Source of the DNA: Acinetobacter tibetensis
GTDB taxonomy: Bacteria > Pseudomonadota > Gammaproteobacteria > Pseudomonadales > Moraxellaceae
Assembly (NCBI RefSeq): GCF_023824315.1
Contig: NZ_CP098732.1
Location: 3,286,001-3,350,000, forward strand
DNA length: 64,000 nucleotides
Reading direction: 5' to 3'
The notes beneath the pieces were generated by a model, which saw only the letters and a list, made by a program, of their open reading frames with translations, had not been told where the DNA came from and did no database searches. Made by a program: the position numbers and the translations under genes. Below, in pieces: positions 47,025 through 56,161 of the stretch (position 1 is the stretch's first letter; every line of letters starts with the position of its first letter).

Positions 47025-48348
47025 TGGTTTTATCTTCTGGTGTTAAGCTGGAGTGATCTGCTTCGTTTTCAATTTTATATTTTTCTTCTAACACATTACT
47101 GAAAATACTTTCAATCATCCAGACTCGATATAAGCTATTAAAGGTATAACGTTGCCCATCAAGACGTAATTCGAGCACTGGAAAATCAGGTTGTGACTTC
47201 ATTTCACACAATACATCATTTTCTTTCAGTTTGGCTTGAATATCCTCTTGTTTCACATCCTGCAACTCTAGCTCCAACTCACGTTGCAATTCTTGATAAT
47301 GTGCCTTAAACGATAAATCTTTGCCTTGGGTCCATACCGCTTGCAAAATACGGTGCATGGCTGCAATCCGCTGTTCTTCAGGCACACGATAATACAACTG
47401 TGCCATCGCATAAGTGGCTTCTTTAGTCGGACGACAAAATGGGGTAAATGCCACTTCTGTCCGTTTAGATAAACGGGTTGCCAAGCTCCAGTCAAACCAG
47501 TCTCGCCCATGATAACTCAATGGGTACACAGTTAACTGAATATTATAATAATCTGCCAATTCCTCTTTAATATAGGCCAATAACAGCCATGAAACTGGGT
47601 CTTCTAACGCAATATATAAATCTAACTCTGGATCAAGTGCTTGAATTTCATTTAGTTCTTCTGCATCACTAATTAAATGCTCTCGCCATTCAATATGATT
47701 GATGAGGAAGATCGGATTACCTGTCAATAATTTTTGTTGTTTTAAACGGCGGGTTAAACGCAGCAGATCATCCACTGCATGGTATTTACGGTCTGAAAAT
47801 TCAAAATAACTGGCAAGGATGGCATCATCATTAAATACCCGTTCTGGAAAGTGCTGTTCCTGATGATGTTTACTCGCCATGGCATATAAAGTACGCAACT
47901 TGCCATACTGCTTCTGCCACAGCATATGAAACACATCTTCGAGTAAATACAGAAAGTCCTGACCTTGTAATGGGGTATTTCTTAAAATGGTCTCCGCTTG
48001 TGCCAAGGCTTCTTGTGGTGGCTGTTCAGGGGTTTCATGGAAACTGAAGCGGTGCTGTTTCGATAAAATCTGCGCATCGTTCAGGCAATAGTGTTGCCAT
48101 TCTTGCGCTGACATCTGATTCGGCGGCTCAGGAGCTTGACTGGAAATAATGACTTTGAGAGGTTTAAGTTCATCACTCAAAATTTCTTCTAATTGTGGCA
48201 ACTGCTGCACAGCCAAATAACTATAAACATCGTCTAAACGTAAATGAATATTGAGCCCATGCTCCGTGGACAATACCTCTTGACGAGTTGGCTTTTGATA
48301 AAACCATCTCGATCGGATCGGATCGAACCAACGGCGTAACAGTGACAT
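47005..48348 (-). CDS. Duplicated DsbA/HCCA-isomerase-like thioredoxin-fold protein
   Basis: A 447-residue cytoplasmic protein with two copies of a DSBA/2-hydroxychromene-2-carboxylate isomerase-like fold. The first begins near residue 33 (NIHLRLDDVYSYLAVQQLPQLEEIL) and the second near residue 235 (DLYIALEDPVSWLLLAYIKEELADYY). No CxxC is present at the helix tips, so disulfide chemistry is unlikely; a glutathione-type transferase or isomerase role is possible. The overlap with the chorismate mutase gene suggests a functional link that I cannot define. Confidence 0.6.
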   Translation of the reverse strand: MSLLRRWFDPIRSRWFYQKPTRQEVLSTEHGLNIHLRLDDVYSYLAVQQLPQLEEILSDELKPLKVIISSQAPEPPNQMSAQEWQHYCLNDAQILSKQHRFSFHETPEQPPQEALAQAETILRNTPLQGQDFLYLLEDVFHMLWQKQYGKLRTLYAMASKHHQEQHFPERVFNDDAILASYFEFSDRKYHAVDDLLRLTRRLKQQKLLTGNPIFLINHIEWREHLISDAEELNEIQALDPELDLYIALEDPVSWLLLAYIKEELADYYNIQLTVYPLSYHGRDWFDWSLATRLSKRTEVAFTPFCRPTKEATYAMAQLYYRVPEEQRIAAMHRILQAVWTQGKDLSFKAHYQELQRELELELQDVKQEDIQAKLKENDVLCEMKSQPDFPVLELRLDGQRYTFNSLYRVWMIESIFSNVLEEKYKIENEADHSSLTPEDKTNAEREM

Positions 48349-48497
48349 GAATTGCCTCTAATCTAGAAAGAGCGGGTAATGTTGTTTTGAACCCGCAGAA
48401 AATGACCAATACGATGAACAGAATGTCTTAAAATACAATAAGTCTTGAGCAAAACGTAACATAATTCAAGACAAAATGTTCAATCCTTCCCGATAGG

Positions 48498-50183
48498 CTA
48501 CAGTTCTAAATTTAAATCAGTCACTGCACCTTTTTCGGCTCCGGTGGTCAGTTTAGCAAACTTCGCCAACGCACCGTGGGTATAATTTGGTTTTGGCTTG
48601 ACCCAACGGTTTTGCCGTGCGGCAATTTCCTGTTCAGAAACATGCCACGTCATTTCCCGTGTTTCGGCATTAATCGAGATGCGATCTCCGTTTTGAACGA
48701 GACCAATTGGCCCCCCTTCATAGGCTTCTGGGGTCACATGTCCAATCACAAAGCCATGACTACCGCCAGAGAAACGGCCATCGGTGATCAGCGCCACAGA
48801 TTTTCCCAAACCTTTACCAATAATCGCTGAGGTCGGTTTCAGCATTTCTGGCATGCCCGGCCCCCCTTTAGGCCCTTCGCCACGAATCACCACCACCTCA
48901 CCCGCTTGAACTTCGCCATCTAAAATCCCACGCATTGCGCCAATTTCACCTTCAAAGACACGCGCAGGCCCTTCAAAGTACAGGCCTTCTTTACCCGTGA
49001 TTTTAGCCACGGCACCTGTTGGAGACAAATTACCTTTGAGTACCACCAAGTGAGAGTCTTTTTTAATTGGCGCGTCGAACGGTAAAATAATCTGCTGACC
49101 TTCTGGATAGTCTTCAACCTCAGCCAAATTTTCCGCCAAGGTCTTTCCAGTCACGGTTAGACATGAACCATCAAGCATGCCAGCATCTAACATCCGCTTC
49201 ATCAGCGGTTGAATGCCTCCAATCGCAATCAGCTCAGACATCAGATATTTGCCAGATGGACGTACATCGGCCACTACAGGAATATCTTGCCCGATACGGA
49301 CAAAATCATCCAAACTCAGTTCAACTCCAGCGGTATGTGCCATCGCCAGTAAGTGCAGCACCCCATTGGTCGAACCGCCCAAGGCAATCAACACTTTAAT
49401 CGAGTTTTCAAATGCAGCTTTGGTCATAATATCGCGCGGTTTCAGGTCTAAGCGTAGCAAATTCATCACCGCTTCACCTGCTTTTTGACAGTCGATCCGT
49501 TTTTCATCCGAAACCGCTTCTTGGGCAGATGAACCCGGTAAACTCATGCCCAAAGCTTCAATCGCAGAGGCCATCGAATTTGCAGTGTACATACCACCAC
49601 AGGAACCCGGCCCCGGCAGCGCCACTTCTTCAATCTGTTTGACTTGAATGGCACTGATTTCACCTTTGGCGTGCTGACCCACAGCTTCAAAGACAGAAAT
49701 CATGTCAGTATGCCCTGCGCCCGGCTTAATTGTACCGCCATAAACAAACAACCCCGGACGGTTTAAACGGGCTAAGCCCATGATGCAACCCGGCATGTTT
49801 TTGTCACAACCACCAATCGCAATCACCCCGTCATAAGCCTGACAGCCCACCACGGCTTCAATCGAGTCGGCAATAATTTCACGGCTCAACAATGAATACT
49901 TCATACCTTCAGTGCCATTAGAAATGCCATCTGAAATGGTGATGGTATTAAAAATAATGCCTTTACCGCCTGCCTGATTGACCCCTTTTTCAGCCTCACG
50001 TGCCAAACCATCGATGTGCATATTACAGGGCGTGACATTGGCCCATGTCGAAGCAATACCCACAAAAGGACGAGTAAAGTCTGAATCTTTAAAACCTGTG
50101 GCACGCATCATGGAACGTGCAGGTGCATTTTCGATGCCTTCATAAACAGGGGCTGAATGTTCGCGGATATTGTCTTTACTCAT
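48498..50183 (-). CDS. ilvD: Dihydroxyacid dehydratase, [2Fe-2S]-type
   Basis: A 561-residue IlvD/Edd-family enzyme. Three cysteines in conserved settings, [18 protein letters not shown] and [14 protein letters not shown], match the [2Fe-2S] dihydroxyacid dehydratases of plants, cyanobacteria and mycobacteria, which resist oxygen better than the [4Fe-4S] type. It would convert dihydroxy-isovalerate and -methylvalerate to the keto acids in valine and isoleucine synthesis. Action on sugar acids is possible, since the family includes such enzymes. It is transcribed in the same direction as a second ilvD 365 bases upstream. Confidence 0.88.
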   Translation of the reverse strand: MSKDNIREHSAPVYEGIENAPARSMMRATGFKDSDFTRPFVGIASTWANVTPCNMHIDGLAREAEKGVNQAGGKGIIFNTITISDGISNGTEGMKYSLLSREIIADSIEAVVGCQAYDGVIAIGGCDKNMPGCIMGLARLNRPGLFVYGGTIKPGAGHTDMISVFEAVGQHAKGEISAIQVKQIEEVALPGPGSCGGMYTANSMASAIEALGMSLPGSSAQEAVSDEKRIDCQKAGEAVMNLLRLDLKPRDIMTKAAFENSIKVLIALGGSTNGVLHLLAMAHTAGVELSLDDFVRIGQDIPVVADVRPSGKYLMSELIAIGGIQPLMKRMLDAGMLDGSCLTVTGKTLAENLAEVEDYPEGQQIILPFDAPIKKDSHLVVLKGNLSPTGAVAKITGKEGLYFEGPARVFEGEIGAMRGILDGEVQAGEVVVIRGEGPKGGPGMPEMLKPTSAIIGKGLGKSVALITDGRFSGGSHGFVIGHVTPEAYEGGPIGLVQNGDRISINAETREMTWHVSEQEIAARQNRWVKPKPNYTHGALAKFAKLTTGAEKGAVTDLNLEL

Positions 50184-50337
50184 TGTATTTTTCCTTGGCG
50201 ATGGCTGCGTATTTCTCTACAGTCTTGGCAATTTTTCTGTTTTTATTGTATAGAAAGCAAACTACACATGAAAGCGACTCGCTGGGTATTACATGAGCCC
50301 ATTTATTGTTTTTCTACCCAAATCAGGTCACATGACC

Positions 50338-50430
50338 AAGCGACATGGATGTCGCTGTTGCCCTATGCAGCAAGGATGCTGCATTAGGACAACAAAGCGT
50401 TTTGTTACTTTTACGCTGTCAAAAGTAAGG
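50338..50430. repeat. Multi-hairpin intergenic element
   Basis: Three short inverted repeats follow one another: AGCGACAT/ATGTCGCT (50339-50356), ATGCAGCA/TGCTGCAT (50365-50384, extended by CCTA/TAGG with a bulge) and TTACTTTT/AAAAGTAA (50405-50428). All lie between the two ilvD genes. No frame with a ribosome site is present. The layout resembles dispersed palindromic elements of gammaproteobacteria, but only one copy was noticed in this window. Confidence 0.5.
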
Positions 50431-50497
50431 AATTATCTACTCATTACCATTTTAAAATCTTAAAGCAAAATGTGATCGTGACAGTTTCTAGCAACAT

Positions 50498-50523
50498 TAA
50501 AAAAGCACTCCATTTGGAGTGCT
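50498..50523 (-). terminator. Terminator after the long ilvD
   Basis: On the minus strand AGCACTCC pairs with GGAGTGCT around an AAAT loop and is followed by six T. It separates the two ilvD genes transcriptionally. Confidence 0.85.
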
Positions 50524-50548
50524 CTTTCTCATCAGTAAAACCTACCGA

Positions 50549-52378
50549 TTAAATGTCACGTACTGCGCCTTTTGAGGCACTGGTAGTATGCATCGCATAG
50601 GCTTTTAAAGCTTTAGAGACTTTACGCGGACGCTGTTCAGCAGGCTGCCAGCCTTTGGCTTCTTGCACTTCACGGCGCGCTGCCATGGTTGCTTCATCCA
50701 CGGCTAAGTGAATGCTACGGTTTGGAATATCGATTTCGATACGGTCGCCATCTTCCACCAAACCAATCGCACCGCCTTCAGCCGCTTCAGGCGAAACGTG
50801 ACCAATGGAAAGACCCGATGAACCACCCGAGAAACGACCATCGGTGAGTAAAGCACAATCTTTACCGAGACCTTTCGATTTTAAATAACTGGTTGGATAC
50901 AACATTTCTTGCATACCCGGACCACCACGTGGACCTTCGTAACGAATCACCACCACATCACCTGCGGTAATTTTGCCACCTAAAATCGCTTCTACCGCAG
51001 CATCTTGGCTTTCAAAAACACGTGCTGTACCGTTGAATTTCAAGATGGAATCATCCACACCTGCTGTTTTCACAATACAGCCTTCTAATGCGATGTTGCC
51101 ATATAGTACAGCCAGACCACCATCTTGAGAGAAAGCATGTTCAGCATTACGAATAACACCGTTGTTACGGTCACCATCTAAACGAGAGTAGTAACGGTCT
51201 TGTGAGAATGCCGTTTGCGTCGGTACACCGCCCGGTGCTGAGCGGAAGAATTGATACACTTCTTCATCTTCAGTACGGATGATGTCCCATTTATCCAAAG
51301 CATCTTTTAAGGTTTTTTCATGCACAGTCGGTACAGACGTATCCAACAAGCCTGCACGGTCTAATTCACCCAAAATCGACATAATGCCACCTGCACGGTG
51401 TACATCTTCCATATGCACGTCTTGTTTTGCAGGTGCAACTTTACACAAAACAGGCACTTGACGTGATAAACGGTCAATGTCGGTCATGGTAAAGTCAACT
51501 TCTGCTTCATGCGCCGCTGCCAACAAATGCAATACCGTATTGGTTGAACCGCCCATTGAAATATCAAGCGTCATGGCATTTTCAAAGGCTGCTTTGGTGG
51601 CGATTGAGCGTGGCAACAAGCTGTAATCGTTTTGTTCGTAATGGCGTTTGGTAATTTCAACGATCAATTGACCAGCACGCTCGAATAGTTTTTTACGATT
51701 CGCATGTGTCGCCAAAGTTGAACCATTGCCCGGAAGGGACAGACCCAAAGCTTCGGTTAAACAGTTCATTGAGTTTGCAGTGAACATGCCCGAACATGAA
51801 CCACACGTCGGACAAGCTGAACGCTCGTATTCAGCCACTTCTTCATCAGTGAAGCTGTCATCTGCTGCCACAATCATGGCATCGACAAGGTCAATCGCGT
51901 GTTCATTGCCACGGATTTTCACTTTACCCGCTTCCATCGGCCCGCCAGAAACAAAAACCACAGGAATGTTCAGACGCATAGACGCCATCAACATGCCTGG
52001 GGTAATTTTGTCACAGTTTGAAATACAGACCATCGCATCAGCACAGTGCGCATTGACCATGTATTCCACTGAGTCTGCGATTAAGTCACGTGAAGGCAAT
52101 GAGTACAGCATGCCATCATGCCCCATCGCAATTCCATCATCGACTGCAATGGTATTAAATTCTTTTGCTACACCGCCTGACGCTTCAATTTGACGTGCCA
52201 CAAGTTGACCTAAGTCTTTAAGATGCACATGACCAGGAACAAATTGAGTAAAAGAGTTGACCACCGCAATAATCGGCTTGCCAAAATCTTCATCTTTCAT
52301 ACCTGTTGCACGCCATAAACCACGTGCGCCAGCCATATTTCTTCCATGTGTTGATGTTTTTGAACGATAGTCAGGCAT
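50549..52378 (-). CDS. ilvD: Dihydroxyacid dehydratase, [4Fe-4S] E. coli type
   Basis: A 609-residue enzyme close to E. coli IlvD in length and motifs. [12 protein letters not shown] and [22 protein letters not shown] supply the cluster cysteines. At the position of the first cysteine of the short enzyme it has FVPGHVH, without Cys, as expected for the [4Fe-4S] form. It catalyses the third step of branched-chain amino-acid synthesis. It has its own terminator. Confidence 0.94.
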   Translation of the reverse strand: MPDYRSKTSTHGRNMAGARGLWRATGMKDEDFGKPIIAVVNSFTQFVPGHVHLKDLGQLVARQIEASGGVAKEFNTIAVDDGIAMGHDGMLYSLPSRDLIADSVEYMVNAHCADAMVCISNCDKITPGMLMASMRLNIPVVFVSGGPMEAGKVKIRGNEHAIDLVDAMIVAADDSFTDEEVAEYERSACPTCGSCSGMFTANSMNCLTEALGLSLPGNGSTLATHANRKKLFERAGQLIVEITKRHYEQNDYSLLPRSIATKAAFENAMTLDISMGGSTNTVLHLLAAAHEAEVDFTMTDIDRLSRQVPVLCKVAPAKQDVHMEDVHRAGGIMSILGELDRAGLLDTSVPTVHEKTLKDALDKWDIIRTEDEEVYQFFRSAPGGVPTQTAFSQDRYYSRLDGDRNNGVIRNAEHAFSQDGGLAVLYGNIALEGCIVKTAGVDDSILKFNGTARVFESQDAAVEAILGGKITAGDVVVIRYEGPRGGPGMQEMLYPTSYLKSKGLGKDCALLTDGRFSGGSSGLSIGHVSPEAAEGGAIGLVEDGDRIEIDIPNRSIHLAVDEATMAARREVQEAKGWQPAEQRPRKVSKALKAYAMHTTSASKGAVRDI

Positions 52379-52800
52379 TGTGTATTTCCAACAAAATTTG
52401 TGCTTGATATGAATCTGCGATTCATTCTGGCTAAAGAAGACTGATCATTGAGCATGAATCAATCGAAACATAGGCAACATCATAATACTACAGCTATGTG
52501 TTTAACAGACAACCCGCTTTTCTCTTTCCTGCATCACGATATACAGGCTATATTTCGACAAATGATCTCAAAGAAAACTGTACGAACCTACTATAAACCG
52601 AGCACAGGAAATTAAATATAAAACTTTCATGAATATTTTTTTAATTTTGCATAACTAAAAGTTTTCAAATACCGATACCCTTGCTATTTTTTTGCGTCGC
52701 ATATTCAACCAATATCGTGATTGTTACAGCGCATATTGTAGATTCGGCTTAGCGTTGCTTTTGACATATAATAGACACAAGTTTCTATGGAATTTGATGT
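52379..52800. other. Divergent intergenic region ilvD-fmt
   Basis: 422 bases without a supported gene. A TATAAT at 52767-52772, 29 bases before the fmt GTG, is a good -10 candidate for fmt-rsmB, although no convincing -35 element precedes it. I saw no leader peptide or attenuator in front of ilvD. Confidence 0.45.
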
Positions 52801-53760
52801 GTGAAAATCATCTTTGCCGGTACACCTGAATTTGCTGCATGTGCTTTGGCAGCGTTACTGAAAACAGAACATGAAATTGTGGCGGTATACACCCAACCCG
52901 ACCGCAAAGCAGGTCGTGGTCAAAAACTGACGGCTTCAGCGGTCAAACAGTTGGCATTGGAACATGATTTACCGGTGTATCAACCTTTACACTTCAAATC
53001 TTCCACTGAGGAAGGCTTAGCAGCACAACAACAATTAAAAGATTTAAATGCCGATGTGATGGTGGTGGCCGCTTATGGTCTGATCTTGCCGCAAGTGGTT
53101 TTAGATACGCCGAAATATGGCTGTCTGAATATTCATGGTTCCTTGTTACCACGCTGGCGTGGTGCTGCACCGATTCAACGTGCCATTGCTACAGGAGATG
53201 CTGAAACAGGTGTCACCATTATGAAAATGGCGGCAGGCTTAGATACAGGCGATATGATGTATAAAACCCTGTGTCCCATTGAAGCCACCGATACCTCTGC
53301 CTCATTGCATGACAAACTGGCGCTACAAGGAGCGGAAGCAATTGTTGCCGTGTTGCACTCTGAACAAACCTTACAGCACTATTTAGCCGAACGTGAGGTA
53401 CAAGATGAAGCTTTCACGGTCTATGCACATAAACTCAGCAAAGCTGAAGCGCAAATTGATTGGTCTTTAGATGCCGTACAGATTGACCGTAATATCCGTG
53501 CTTTTAACCCTTGGCCAGTCGCATTTATCGCACTGGATGAGCAAAATAACTTAAGAGTCTGGAATTCCGTCTTATCGCATGAAACTGCAGAAAATGCCCA
53601 AGTCGGTGAAATTATTACGATTGATAAACACGGTGTACATGTTGCCTGTGCCAATCATACCGTCATCACACTAACTGCTTTACAATGGCCGGGTGGTAAA
53701 CCGCTTAATGCCGTACAAATTTTACAAACCCAAAAACTGAATATTGGACAAATTTTATAA
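52801..53760 (+). CDS. fmt: Fmt methionyl-tRNA formyltransferase
   Basis: A 319-residue enzyme with a GTG start. KIIFAGTPEFAACAL begins the Rossmann domain, NIHGSLLPRWRGAAPIQRAI holds the catalytic His and the formyl-donor site, and DTGDMM follows. The C-terminal tRNA-binding domain starts at about residue 205. It formylates initiator tRNA. Its stop overlaps the rsmB start by one base (TAATG). Confidence 0.95.
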   Translation: MKIIFAGTPEFAACALAALLKTEHEIVAVYTQPDRKAGRGQKLTASAVKQLALEHDLPVYQPLHFKSSTEEGLAAQQQLKDLNADVMVVAAYGLILPQVVLDTPKYGCLNIHGSLLPRWRGAAPIQRAIATGDAETGVTIMKMAAGLDTGDMMYKTLCPIEATDTSASLHDKLALQGAEAIVAVLHSEQTLQHYLAEREVQDEAFTVYAHKLSKAEAQIDWSLDAVQIDRNIRAFNPWPVAFIALDEQNNLRVWNSVLSHETAENAQVGEIITIDKHGVHVACANHTVITLTALQWPGGKPLNAVQILQTQKLNIGQIL

Positions 53761-55067
53761 TGAGACAATCTCCCAACGCCTCTGGTAAGACTTTAAACTT
53801 ACGTGCTCAGGTTGTTAAAACGTTATTGGCTGTCCAAAATGGTCAATCACTGGCATCGGTGCTTCAGCAACACATGGCCATTGTGTCTGACAAAGATCGT
53901 GCCTTGTACCATGAATTAGTTCTTGGCTGTTTACGCCAATGGCACGCACTGAAACAAGTGACTTTACCGTTGTTGTCTAAACCACTGGAAAACCAAGTCG
54001 TTGAAACCTGTTTATACGTGGGTTTATACCAATTGTTGTGTACCCGCGTTGCAGCGCATGCGGCTATTTCTGAAACGGTAGATGCAGCAAAACAATTGGG
54101 TATGGAAAGCTTAAGTGGTGTGGTGAATGCCATTTTGCGCCGTGCAACACGCGAAACAGAACAGTTCTACGATGTTCTAGAACAAGCCTCGAATTTGCCG
54201 AGCTGGTTATCCAAACGTTTGAAAAAAGACTGGGGCGAGCAATTGGCTGAAATCAGCTACGAGCTGAAACAAGTTGCACCCTTAACCTTGCGGGTTAACA
54301 CCTTACAAGTCAGCCGTGACGAATATCTTGAAATTTTAGAAGATGAAGGCATTGAAGCACATGCCTGTGAACTTTCGAATGTCGGTATTGTACTTGATGA
54401 GAGTATTCATGTGCCTAGCCTGCCTGGTTTTGAAGCAGGTGGTTTTTCAGTACAAGATGAACATGCACAACTCTGTGCAACATTGTTACCTGACTTGAAT
54501 GGCAAATTCGTGATTGATGCCTGTGCAGCACCTGGGGGCAAAACAGCGCATATTTTAGAGAAATATCAGCCTAGAAAACTGATCGCACTCGACCAAGATG
54601 AAAAACGCTTAAAACGTGTCGCTGAAAACTTAGAACGTTTGGCTTTAAGCGAAGAGCCAGTGGAAATTATCACTGCCGATGCAGTGAAATGGACATCGCC
54701 TGAACTTGCGGATTGTATCGTCCTCGATGCACCTTGTTCAGCCATTGGGGTAATGCGTCGCCATCCCGATATTCGTTTACTGCGTCAGTCGGGCGATATT
54801 GCCAAAACGGTACAACTCCAAAAGCAAATTCTTGAAAATATGTGGCAACAACTCAAAGTCGGCGGCACATTGCTGTACATCACCTGCTCGATTTTGAAAG
54901 CCGAAAATGAACAGCAAATGGTCGACTTCTTTGCTGGGCATACAGATGCGAAAGAAATTAAAATTGATGCCGATTGGGGGATTGAACAGATTCATGGTCG
55001 CCAATTGTTCCCACAAATAGGCCGTGGCGATGGTTTTTATTATTGCTTAATCGAAAAAACGGCCTAA
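53760..55067 (+). CDS. rsmB: RsmB 16S rRNA m5C967 methyltransferase
   Basis: A 435-residue enzyme. An N-terminal NusB-like RNA-binding domain (about residues 12-145) precedes the Rossmann methyltransferase with DACAAPGGKTAHI. The two catalytic cysteines lie in LDAPCSAIGVMRRHPD and YITCSILK. It methylates C967 of 16S rRNA. It is coupled to fmt, as in many proteobacteria. Confidence 0.94.
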   Translation: MRQSPNASGKTLNLRAQVVKTLLAVQNGQSLASVLQQHMAIVSDKDRALYHELVLGCLRQWHALKQVTLPLLSKPLENQVVETCLYVGLYQLLCTRVAAHAAISETVDAAKQLGMESLSGVVNAILRRATRETEQFYDVLEQASNLPSWLSKRLKKDWGEQLAEISYELKQVAPLTLRVNTLQVSRDEYLEILEDEGIEAHACELSNVGIVLDESIHVPSLPGFEAGGFSVQDEHAQLCATLLPDLNGKFVIDACAAPGGKTAHILEKYQPRKLIALDQDEKRLKRVAENLERLALSEEPVEIITADAVKWTSPELADCIVLDAPCSAIGVMRRHPDIRLLRQSGDIAKTVQLQKQILENMWQQLKVGGTLLYITCSILKAENEQQMVDFFAGHTDAKEIKIDADWGIEQIHGRQLFPQIGRGDGFYYCLIEKTA

Positions 55068-55080
55068 ACCTTTTTAAGGA

Positions 55081-55106
55081 AAACAGAAACTTTGGTTTCT
55101 GTTTTT
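55081..55106. terminator. Terminator between rsmB and zupT-like gene
   Basis: AAACAGAAAC pairs with GTTTCTGTTT around a TTTG loop and is followed by T. The A run on the other side could serve the convergent gene. Confidence 0.85.
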
Positions 55107-55111
55107 CAACC

Positions 55112-55921
55112 TTAACTCACATACTTAAATATCACCAGACTCAGCGCCAAACAGGCCATACCTGTGACTAAGCCATAGACGGTTTCATGCCCTTGTGCAT
55201 ATTTTTTAGCGGTCGGCAGTAGTTCATCGAGTGCCAAATACACCATCACCCCACCAATAATGCCAAATACGGTGCCATACACACTAAAACTTAAATACGG
55301 TGCCAAAAGAAAATAACCAATCATTGCACCTAAAGGTTCAGCAAGCCCTGAGAGTAAACTAGCAAGTAAAGCTGCACTTTTTTTCCGTGTTGCCATATAG
55401 ACAGGCAAAGCAATCGCAATACCTTCAGGAATATTATGAATAGCAATGGCTACCGCAAGCGGTGCTCCAAGTGCCGGACTTTCCAAAGTTGCAAAAAAAG
55501 TGGCCAAGCCTTCGGGCAAGTTATGTGCCGTAATCGCAAATAAAGTCAGCAATCCTGTACGTAATAATTGTTGTTGATTAATCCCCTGCACACTTTGGTT
55601 TTCAATGGTTTCGTGAGGGTTGGGGATACAACGGTCGAGAATTAAAACTAAAATCACACCCAGTAATAATGATAAAGTGCCGAAGGCATAGCCCATTTTA
55701 TCATCAAAAGCCTGACTAAAAGAATGAATGGATTTGTTTAAAATTTCGGTCAAAGAAACATAAATCATCGCCCCAGCGGAAAATGCCAATCCAAACGAGA
55801 GAAAGCGATAACTCGGCTGTTTAAAGAATACGACCAAAGCACCGCCCAGAACTGTCGCCAGTCCTGCAAGCAAGGTCACGCCAAATGCAACCCACACCTG
55901 ATGCGGTAATAAGGTGTCCAT
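55112..55921 (-). CDS. zupT: ZupT-like ZIP-family metal transporter
   Basis: A 269-residue membrane protein with eight segments. HNLPEG and HNIPEG, the metal-binding motifs of TM4 and TM5 in ZIP proteins, are both present, and AGAMIYVSLTEI is the TM2 motif. It imports zinc and probably other divalent metals. A GTG start at 55948 would add nine residues; ATG 55921 fits ZupT better. Confidence 0.88.
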   Translation of the reverse strand: MDTLLPHQVWVAFGVTLLAGLATVLGGALVVFFKQPSYRFLSFGLAFSAGAMIYVSLTEILNKSIHSFSQAFDDKMGYAFGTLSLLLGVILVLILDRCIPNPHETIENQSVQGINQQQLLRTGLLTLFAITAHNLPEGLATFFATLESPALGAPLAVAIAIHNIPEGIAIALPVYMATRKKSAALLASLLSGLAEPLGAMIGYFLLAPYLSFSVYGTVFGIIGGVMVYLALDELLPTAKKYAQGHETVYGLVTGMACLALSLVIFKYVS

Positions 55922-56007
55922 AAGTGATGCTCTAAATAAGAAAGCCACTATCTTAAATGATAATGGCTTTCATTTGCATATACTCAGTATTTACTGAAAC
56001 AAATTAT

Positions 56008-56151
56008 TTACAACGTGTGCTGATCTTTCACTTCGTCCAGCACTTCATCCAATTCTTCAGGGTTTTTCATCAAATGGAGAATCGACAATGCCAACCCACC
56101 CCAGAGAAATACCATTGAGATAATCATCATTATGATAGCTTTAGTATTCAT
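56008..56151 (-). CDS. metS: MetS-type small subunit of NSS transporter
   Basis: A 47-residue frame from ATG 56151 to TAA 56008. It has one membrane helix (IIMMIISMVFLWGGLALSIL) followed by an acidic amphipathic tail (MKNPEELDEVLDEVKDQ). AGGAG lies seven bases upstream, and the start is ten bases after the stop of the transporter. Size, topology and position match the MetS small subunit of the Corynebacterium methionine/alanine importer MetPS. Confidence 0.82.
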   Translation of the reverse strand: MNTKAIIMMIISMVFLWGGLALSILHLMKNPEELDEVLDEVKDQHTL

Positions 56152-56161
56152 TCTGCTTCTC

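Noticed and set aside
51726..52193. 155-residue plus-strand frame inside ilvD
   Set aside because: It lies fully antisense to a strongly conserved IlvD and has no ribosome site or family motifs.
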